From: Candidatus Eiseniibacteriota bacterium
GTDB lineage: Bacteria; Eisenbacteria; RBG-16-71-46
Direction of reading: 5' to 3'
Length of the DNA: 14,139 nucleotides
Assembly (NCBI GenBank): GCA_005893185.1
Contig: VBOS01000389.1
Coordinates: 1 to 14,139 of the forward strand
Shown: positions 7,642 to 14,139 of the stretch, in pieces
How positions within the stretch are numbered: position 1 is the first letter of the stretch
Layout: each line of letters opens with the position of its first letter
Made by a program: the position numbers and the translations under genes
Notes under the pieces: generated by a model
Databases searched by the model: none
Seen by the model: only the letters and a program-made list of their open reading frames with translations
What the model was told of the DNA's origin: nothing

Positions 7642-7983
7642 TCAAGAGGATTTCTTCTTCGACGCGCGCAGGCTCTTGAGCCGCCCCGTCACCACCCGCC
7701 CGCGCGCGTCGAACTTCAGACCCTCGCGCTCGAGGCGCATGCGCTGGGTGAGCGCGCCGTCGGGCGAGAGCCGCGCGAGGCTCAGCCGCCCTCCCGCGCC
7801 CACGACGCGGTGCCACGGGAGTGGCGTGCCCTCGGGCAGCGCGTACAGCGCGTAGCCGGCGAGACGCGGCGCGTGCGGGTACCCGGCCTTGGCAGCAACC
7901 TCGCCGTAGGTCGCAACCGTGCCGCGCGGGATGCGGCGCACCACGGCGTAGATGCGTGAGTAGGCGGTCCCGATGGCGCCCAT
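7642..7983 (-). CDS. atl: Alkyltransferase-like (ATL) DNA repair protein, Trp in place of catalytic Cys
   Basis: The 113-residue product is the DNA-binding half of the O6-alkylguanine-DNA alkyltransferase family: IPRGTVATYGEVAAKAGYPHAPR, with the nucleotide-flipping Tyr (Y26) and arginine finger (R40), then PLPWHRVVGAGGRLS. The active-site PCHR of true alkyltransferases reads PWHR (W57). That is the signature of ATL proteins, which bind O6-alkylguanine without repairing it and hand the lesion to nucleotide excision repair. The C-terminus ends in a Lys/Ser tail (SLRASKKKSS). ATG 7983 begins right before the conserved domain; a GTG two codons upstream is possible. No ribosome site is evident. 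It lies 152 bp behind valS on the same strand and converges on wecB. Confidence 0.9.
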   Translation of the reverse strand: MGAIGTAYSRIYAVVRRIPRGTVATYGEVAAKAGYPHAPRLAGYALYALPEGTPLPWHRVVGAGGRLSLARLSPDGALTQRMRLEREGLKFDARGRVVTGRLKSLRASKKKSS

Positions 7984-8013
7984 GCGCACGTCGCCGGACT
8001 TGCGGGGCCGCAC

Positions 8014-8073
8014 GCCCGGCGCACGCGAGCCCGGCGCACGGACGCCCGGCGCACGCGAGCCCGGCGCACGCGA
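8014..8073. repeat. Four tandem copies of a 15-bp unit between valS and atl
   Basis: The core GCCCGGCGCACG recurs exactly four times at 8014, 8029, 8044 and 8059, separated by CGA, GAC, CGA and CGA, giving a 15-bp period. It is outside both genes as called. Read in the atl frame it would encode SRAPG repeats, but I find no start codon in that frame between the valS stop and the repeat. Confidence 0.9.
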
Positions 8074-8135
8074 GCGCCGCGCCGCAGCATGGAGCCCGTT
8101 CCCGCGCCGCGCTGCCGCGCGCCCCGCGCCGCCCC

Positions 8136-10778
<2,643 letters not shown>

Positions 10779-10784
10779 AGGTGG

Positions 10785-10792
10785 TCACCTCC
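10785..10792 (-). promoter_or_regulatory. Shine-Dalgarno GGAGGTGA that fixes the valS TTG start
   Basis: Minus-strand GGAGGTGA pairs with all eight bases of the 16S rRNA anti-Shine-Dalgarno core and lies 6 nt before the TTG at 10778. It decides the start, since no ATG or GTG precedes the conserved N-terminal YDPTLVESRWY. Confidence 0.85.
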
Positions 10793-10853
10793 GTCGAGAG
10801 TCCGATGGGCGGCCCTGGCCGGCACGGTCCAGCGGCCTCGAATCGAGCGGGCG

Positions 10854-10883
10854 ACCGTAGCACAGGCCCGGAAAGCCGCTCAA
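10854..10883 (-). promoter_or_regulatory. Candidate valS promoter
   Basis: On the minus strand TTGAGC (10883-10878), 18 nt, then TACGGT (10859-10854) preceded by TGC, an extended -10. It would start transcription near 10847 and leave a leader of roughly 70 nt. The matches to consensus are four of six and three of six, so this is a moderate call supported by its place in a divergent gene gap. Confidence 0.4.
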
Positions 10884-10942
10884 ACGCGCTGCGGGGCCCA
10901 CGCCGGCGCGGGGGCGGTGCACACCCGGGCTGCCGCGAGACT

Positions 10943-10971
10943 TTGGCCCCTTTCCCTGCCGCTGCTAGCAT
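10943..10971 (+). promoter_or_regulatory. Candidate wzi promoter giving a leaderless transcript
   Basis: TTGGCC (10943-10948), 17 nt, then TAGCAT (10966-10971) preceded by TGC, an extended -10. The predicted start of transcription, 7-8 nt beyond the -10, falls at or just before the ATG at 10980. No Shine-Dalgarno sequence is present, which fits a leaderless message. Confidence 0.5.
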
Positions 10972-10979
10972 GCGCCGCC

Positions 10980-12566
10980 ATGCGAAACCGAGCACATGGC
11001 GCGGCGGGCTCGCGCCTCGCCGTGGGGCTCGTCGTGGCCGCGACCGTGACCGCCTCCGCCCTCCCCGCAGCTGCGAGCCCGCTCGAGTACCTCCCGGTGG
11101 GCGATCCGCTCGAGGCCGAGATCCGGACGCTGGACCTTCTCGACCCTTCGCCGCTCGGCGGGCGGATCCTGCTCCCCCGCCTGCATACCCTGCCGCTGCA
11201 GAAGTTCGAGTTCCAGGGGAGCGGCGCGCCGCCCGCCCTGCCGTCGATCTACTCGATCTCGGTCGCCCGGATCGAGCGCGCGCTCGCCCGGGATGCGGTC
11301 CCGGATTTCGCCCAACGCCCGGGGCTCGCGTCCACGCCGCGACTCTTCCAGAGTCGCCCCGCGGATGATGGCCGCCTCGAGATCTCCACCGGGGTCGAGG
11401 GCCGGGGAATCGTGGACCAGCACTCGTCCCGGTTCGAGACCGGCTCCGGCCTGCATGTGCGTCTGGGAGCGGGCGTCGGCCGGTGGATCGCGTTCGCGCA
11501 CGTCCTCGCCGGGTTCGTCGAGAACGCGCACTCCTTTGCGGACCCCATCGTCCCGGGCTCTGATCTCATCGCGCACACCGATGAGAGCTACCTCGCATAC
11601 GCCGGAGACGCCGGGGATTGGGGCCTCCAGTTCGGGCGCAACCGCTGGCACTGGGGACCCGGCGAGGAAGGCTCGCTCGCGCTGTCCAGGACCTCTCCCC
11701 CGATCACGGGCCTGGAGTTCCACGGCCGCATCCGCGGGCTGCGGCTCGACGGGACGGCGCTGGCGGCGACGCTGGGCGCTTCGGCGGGCGAGCAGCTGGC
11801 GGCGCACCGCATCGAGTGGCAGCCGGTCTCGTCGCTGCGCGTCGGTCTGTCCGAGATGGCGCGCTACAAGTCCGCCTCATGGCAGCCGCTCTACCTGGTG
11901 GGCGTCGTACCCTACATCCTGGTGCAGCGGCTCCAGGTCCAGGACGAGCCCGACTCGAGCGCGGCGCTGCGGAACAACGTTCTCACGGCGCTGGATGCGG
12001 CGTGGCGGATCGCTTCGGGCACGCGCGTCTACGGGGAGCTGCTGATCGACGACCTGAACACGAAGACCACGAACTTTCCGGACAAGCTCGGATTCCAGCT
12101 CGGGCTCGAAGGGGTGGGATCCGTCGGCGGATCGCGCGTGGTCTGGGGCACCGAGTACACGCGCATCTCGCGCTTCGTGTACACATCGTTCTTCGGCCGC
12201 TCCTTCGCGACCCAGAGCGAGCCGCTCGGATTCTTCACGGGCCCCGACTCGCGTCGCGTGCGCGTGCGCGGCGCATGGGACCTGAATCCGGCCTGGGAGA
12301 TGCTGGCCTCCGCCGCGCTCACCGACCAGGGCGAGAGCGGGCTCGACCGCCCGTTCGTGCCGGGGTCGCCCCACGAGGACGTATTCGATTTCCTGGGCGT
12401 GATCGAGCGGACGCGCGAGTTCGAGCTGGGGGCGCGCTGGTGGCCGGCGAGCGGCGTGGATGTGGCGCTCTCCGGAGGTTACCGGTGGATCGACAACCAG
12501 GACCACCTCGACGGCAACGACGACCAAACCGCCTTCGGCTCGCTTGCGCTGAGACTCACGCGCTGA
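10980..12566 (+). CDS. Capsule assembly Wzi-family outer-membrane protein
   Basis: The 528-residue product begins with a signal peptide: basic n-region (RNRAHGAAGSR), hydrophobic stretch 13-31 and likely cleavage after AAA (residue 32). The mature chain alternates polar and hydrophobic residues like a beta-barrel and ends in LALRLTR. The segment GRNRWHWGPGEEGSLALS (219-236) followed by PPITGLEFHGRIRGL is the conserved core of the Wzi-like family. Wzi in enteric bacteria is an outer-membrane beta-barrel that helps anchor capsular polysaccharide; by family this protein may act on a surface glycan here. The ATG at 10980 directly precedes the signal peptide. An ATG 10 nt upstream is in another frame. 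It diverges from valS and converges on galE. Annotation at family level only. Confidence 0.8.
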   Translation: MRNRAHGAAGSRLAVGLVVAATVTASALPAAASPLEYLPVGDPLEAEIRTLDLLDPSPLGGRILLPRLHTLPLQKFEFQGSGAPPALPSIYSISVARIERALARDAVPDFAQRPGLASTPRLFQSRPADDGRLEISTGVEGRGIVDQHSSRFETGSGLHVRLGAGVGRWIAFAHVLAGFVENAHSFADPIVPGSDLIAHTDESYLAYAGDAGDWGLQFGRNRWHWGPGEEGSLALSRTSPPITGLEFHGRIRGLRLDGTALAATLGASAGEQLAAHRIEWQPVSSLRVGLSEMARYKSASWQPLYLVGVVPYILVQRLQVQDEPDSSAALRNNVLTALDAAWRIASGTRVYGELLIDDLNTKTTNFPDKLGFQLGLEGVGSVGGSRVVWGTEYTRISRFVYTSFFGRSFATQSEPLGFFTGPDSRRVRVRGAWDLNPAWEMLASAALTDQGESGLDRPFVPGSPHEDVFDFLGVIERTREFELGARWWPASGVDVALSGGYRWIDNQDHLDGNDDQTAFGSLALRLTR

Positions 12567-12608
12567 GGGCGGCTCCCTCCCCGCGCCCTCCGCTGCGCAC
12601 CGCCCACG

Positions 12609-13550
12609 CTATCTCCTCGCCTGCGCCTCCCGCTCGGCACGCGCCCACGCAACCGTCTGCTCGAGCCCCTGGCGGAAGCCGACGCGCGGCCGCCAGCCCA
12701 GCACTTCGCGGGCGCGCGTGGCATCGAGGTAGATGCACTGGATCTCCCCGGGCCGGGGCGCATCGTAGATCGGCTCGCCCTCGAACCCGAGGATGGACTT
12801 GAGCTCGGCGAAGATCTGCTTCACCGAAACGCCCACGCCGCTGCCGATGTTCACCATCTCGCCGCTCCCCTTCGAGAGGGCGAGCACGTTCGCCTCGACG
12901 ATGTCGCCCACGTAGACGTAGTCGCGGAGCTGGTCTCCGGTGCCGAAGATGCGCGGGCGCTTGCCCTCCAGCATGAGGCCGATGAAGATCGCGTTCACCC
13001 CGGCCTCGCCGTGCGGGTTCTGGCGCGGGCCATAGACGTTCGGGTAGCGCAGGATCGTGTAGTCGAGGCCGTGGAGCAGCTTCCAGATGTAGAGGTAGTG
13101 CTCCAGGGAGTGCTTGCTCGCGCCGTAGGGCGCCTCGGGATTCACCGGATGATCCTCGGTGGCCGGCAGCTTCCGCCCCTCGCCGTAGAGCGCGCCGCCG
13201 GTCGAAGCGTAGAGCACCTTGCGCACGCCGTTACGCATGCAGGCCTGGAGCAGCTGGATGCCGCCCAGCAAGTTGATCCGCGCGTCGCGCACCGGGTCGT
13301 CCACCGACTTGCGGACGTCGATCTGCGCGGCGTGATGGCTCACCACCTCCGGTCGCCATTCCGCGAAGAACCGCCCGACGGCGTCCCCGTCCGTGACGTC
13401 GGCATCGACGAAGCGCGCGGCGCGCGGGACGAACTCGCGGAAGCCGGTGGAGAGATCGTCGAGAACCGCGACCTCGTGGCCCAGCTCGATGAAGCGATCG
13501 GCCACGTTCGAGCCGATGAAACCCGCACCGCCGGTCACCAGAATGCGCAC
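12609..13550 (-). CDS. galE: NAD-dependent epimerase, probably UDP-glucose 4-epimerase
   Basis: This is an extended short-chain dehydrogenase of 313 residues that should epimerise a UDP-sugar at C4, supplying galactose-type precursors for glycans. Visible features are the NAD fold GGAGFIGSN (7-15), acidic D31 at the end of the second strand, DVTD, the HHAAQIDVRKSV segment, ASTGGALYGE with S116/T117, the catalytic pair in YGASK (Y142, K146), LRYPNVYGPRQNPHGEAGV and RDYVYVGDIVEA. The GTG start at 13550 is set by GGAGGT 4 nt upstream and the MRILVTGG N-terminus. It follows the Ala/Pro-rich gene by 36 bp, so the two may be cotranscribed. The exact sugar (glucose, GlcNAc or a uronic acid form) is not certain. 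Confidence 0.9.
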   Translation of the reverse strand: MRILVTGGAGFIGSNVADRFIELGHEVAVLDDLSTGFREFVPRAARFVDADVTDGDAVGRFFAEWRPEVVSHHAAQIDVRKSVDDPVRDARINLLGGIQLLQACMRNGVRKVLYASTGGALYGEGRKLPATEDHPVNPEAPYGASKHSLEHYLYIWKLLHGLDYTILRYPNVYGPRQNPHGEAGVNAIFIGLMLEGKRPRIFGTGDQLRDYVYVGDIVEANVLALSKGSGEMVNIGSGVGVSVKQIFAELKSILGFEGEPIYDAPRPGEIQCIYLDATRAREVLGWRPRVGFRQGLEQTVAWARAEREAQARR

Positions 13551-13586
13551 GACGACCTCCCTGGATCGAGAATGGATGGAAGCTTC

Positions 13587-14139
13587 TCAGCCCGCATGCG
13601 TCACCTCGCCGCGGCTCTTGTCACGCAGGCGCCGCATCCAGACGAGGAAGCGGAGCCGCTCGTGGACCTCGGGATCGCTTTCGAGCACCACCGGCTCGTG
13701 GGTCCACTCGCCTGCGCCAGCCGAAGAGCCTGCGGCCGTCTCGAGAGCCGGCGCCGCGGAGAGCGCGAGCGCGGCGTCGGCCTCGGACTCGCGCTCGAGC
13801 GCGGAATCGGGCGCGGGCGCCGCAACCGACGCGGGTGGCGTCTCGAGCGCGGACTCGGGCGCGGGCGCCGCAACCGGCGCGGGCGGCGTCTCGAGTGCGG
13901 AATCGGGCGCGGGCGCCAGCGCGGTCTCTCGCTCGGGCGCCACGACCGCGGCCGCGCGCCCCAGCTCCTCCAGCATCGCATCCAGGGCCCCGAGCTCCAA
14001 GCCGGAATCCAGCGCGGCGTCGCGGATGAACTCCTCCACCATCGCCTCGAGCGCAGCTGGCTCGGGCAGGGGCGCGGGCAGGGCGACGGGGGCCGAGGGC
14101 GCGTCCATGGATGCCGGCGCGAGCGCCGGAGCCTCCGCC
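13587..14139 (-). CDS. Ala/Pro-rich protein of unknown function, C-terminal part
   Basis: The frame is open to the right edge without a stop, and the codons before the first ATG (14108) have the same Ala/Pro composition (EAPALAPAS), so the true start is probably outside the window. After an acidic helical stretch (LEAMVEEFIRDAALDSGLELGALDAMLEELGRA) comes a low-complexity linker with a 16-residue repeat of the form APAP[DE]SALETPPA[PS]VA. The protein then ends in a compact, conserved-looking tail: VVLESDPEVHERLRFLVWMRRLRDKSRGE. No membrane segment or known domain is seen. The linker suggests two short binding elements joined by a flexible spacer. It lies 36 bp upstream of galE. Confidence 0.65.
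   Translation of the reverse strand, partial: AEAPALAPASMDAPSAPVALPAPLPEPAALEAMVEEFIRDAALDSGLELGALDAMLEELGRAAAVVAPERETALAPAPDSALETPPAPVAAPAPESALETPPASVAAPAPDSALERESEADAALALSAAPALETAAGSSAGAGEWTHEPVVLESDPEVHERLRFLVWMRRLRDKSRGEVTHAG
13796..13917. repeat. About 2.5 copies of a 48-bp in-frame repeat
   Basis: The motif around TCGGGCGCGGGCGCCGCAAC recurs with a 48-bp period and a few substitutions, encoding the 16-residue Ala/Pro/Ser unit of the upstream neighbour of galE. A third, partial copy follows. Because the unit is a multiple of three, copy number can change without breaking the frame. Confidence 0.75.

Noticed and set aside
12567..12605. GGGCGG ... CCGCCC inverted repeat between the Wzi-like gene and galE
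   Set aside because: Only six base pairs with a 27-nt loop and no T-run on either side; too weak to call a terminator in such GC-rich DNA.

Overview
The window is a very GC-rich (by eye near 70%), densely coded stretch of a bacterial chromosome. The codons end almost always in G or C. A Wzi-type outer-membrane protein with a signal peptide implies a diderm. The gene mix and style resemble uncultured lineages such as Candidatus Eisenbacteria, Gemmatimonadota or myxobacteria. That placement is an impression from the proteins, not a result. There are no phage, transposon, CRISPR or RNA genes that I can see.

Layout. Positions 1-6333 are all minus strand. Read 5' to 3' they are: a secreted DUF4139 protein, a DUF1801 protein (4-nt gap), uvrB (disrupted), a class III aminotransferase (frameshifted near its N-terminus), nadC, and the start of birA, which overlaps the nadC stop and runs off the left edge. 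The 288-bp gap 6334-6621 separates divergent genes; apart from the Shine-Dalgarno of the DUF4139 gene I find no convincing site in it. A plus-strand wecB (disrupted) follows at 6622-7613. It converges on a minus-strand alkyltransferase-like gene (atl) and valS. A short divergent region, 10779-10979, carries candidate promoters for valS and for the plus-strand wzi-like gene. That gene converges on galE (minus). Behind galE is the 3' part of an Ala/Pro-rich gene running off the right edge.

Functions. NadC and BirA are cofactor enzymes (NAD synthesis, biotin attachment). UvrB and the ATL protein both belong to excision repair: ATL proteins flag O6-alkylguanine for the Uvr system. WecB, GalE and the Wzi-like protein point to surface polysaccharide synthesis or display. 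ValS is housekeeping.

The most striking signal is damage. uvrB lacks two conserved blocks (helicase motif Ia, with a frameshift, and about 19 residues of domain 2, in frame). wecB lacks the conserved block after its GGLQEEA motif, with a frameshift. The aminotransferase has a frameshift near its start. The three block losses can each be explained by deletion between 3-4 nt direct repeats, which suggests either an amplification or assembly artefact, or real microhomology-mediated loss. The second signal concerns translation. Several genes have strong Shine-Dalgarno sequences (valS, DUF4139, galE, birA). Three genes without one (wzi, uvrB, aminotransferase) instead have a TANCAT box 7-9 nt before the ATG, which fits leaderless transcripts. 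I did not find a clearly new multi-gene system.
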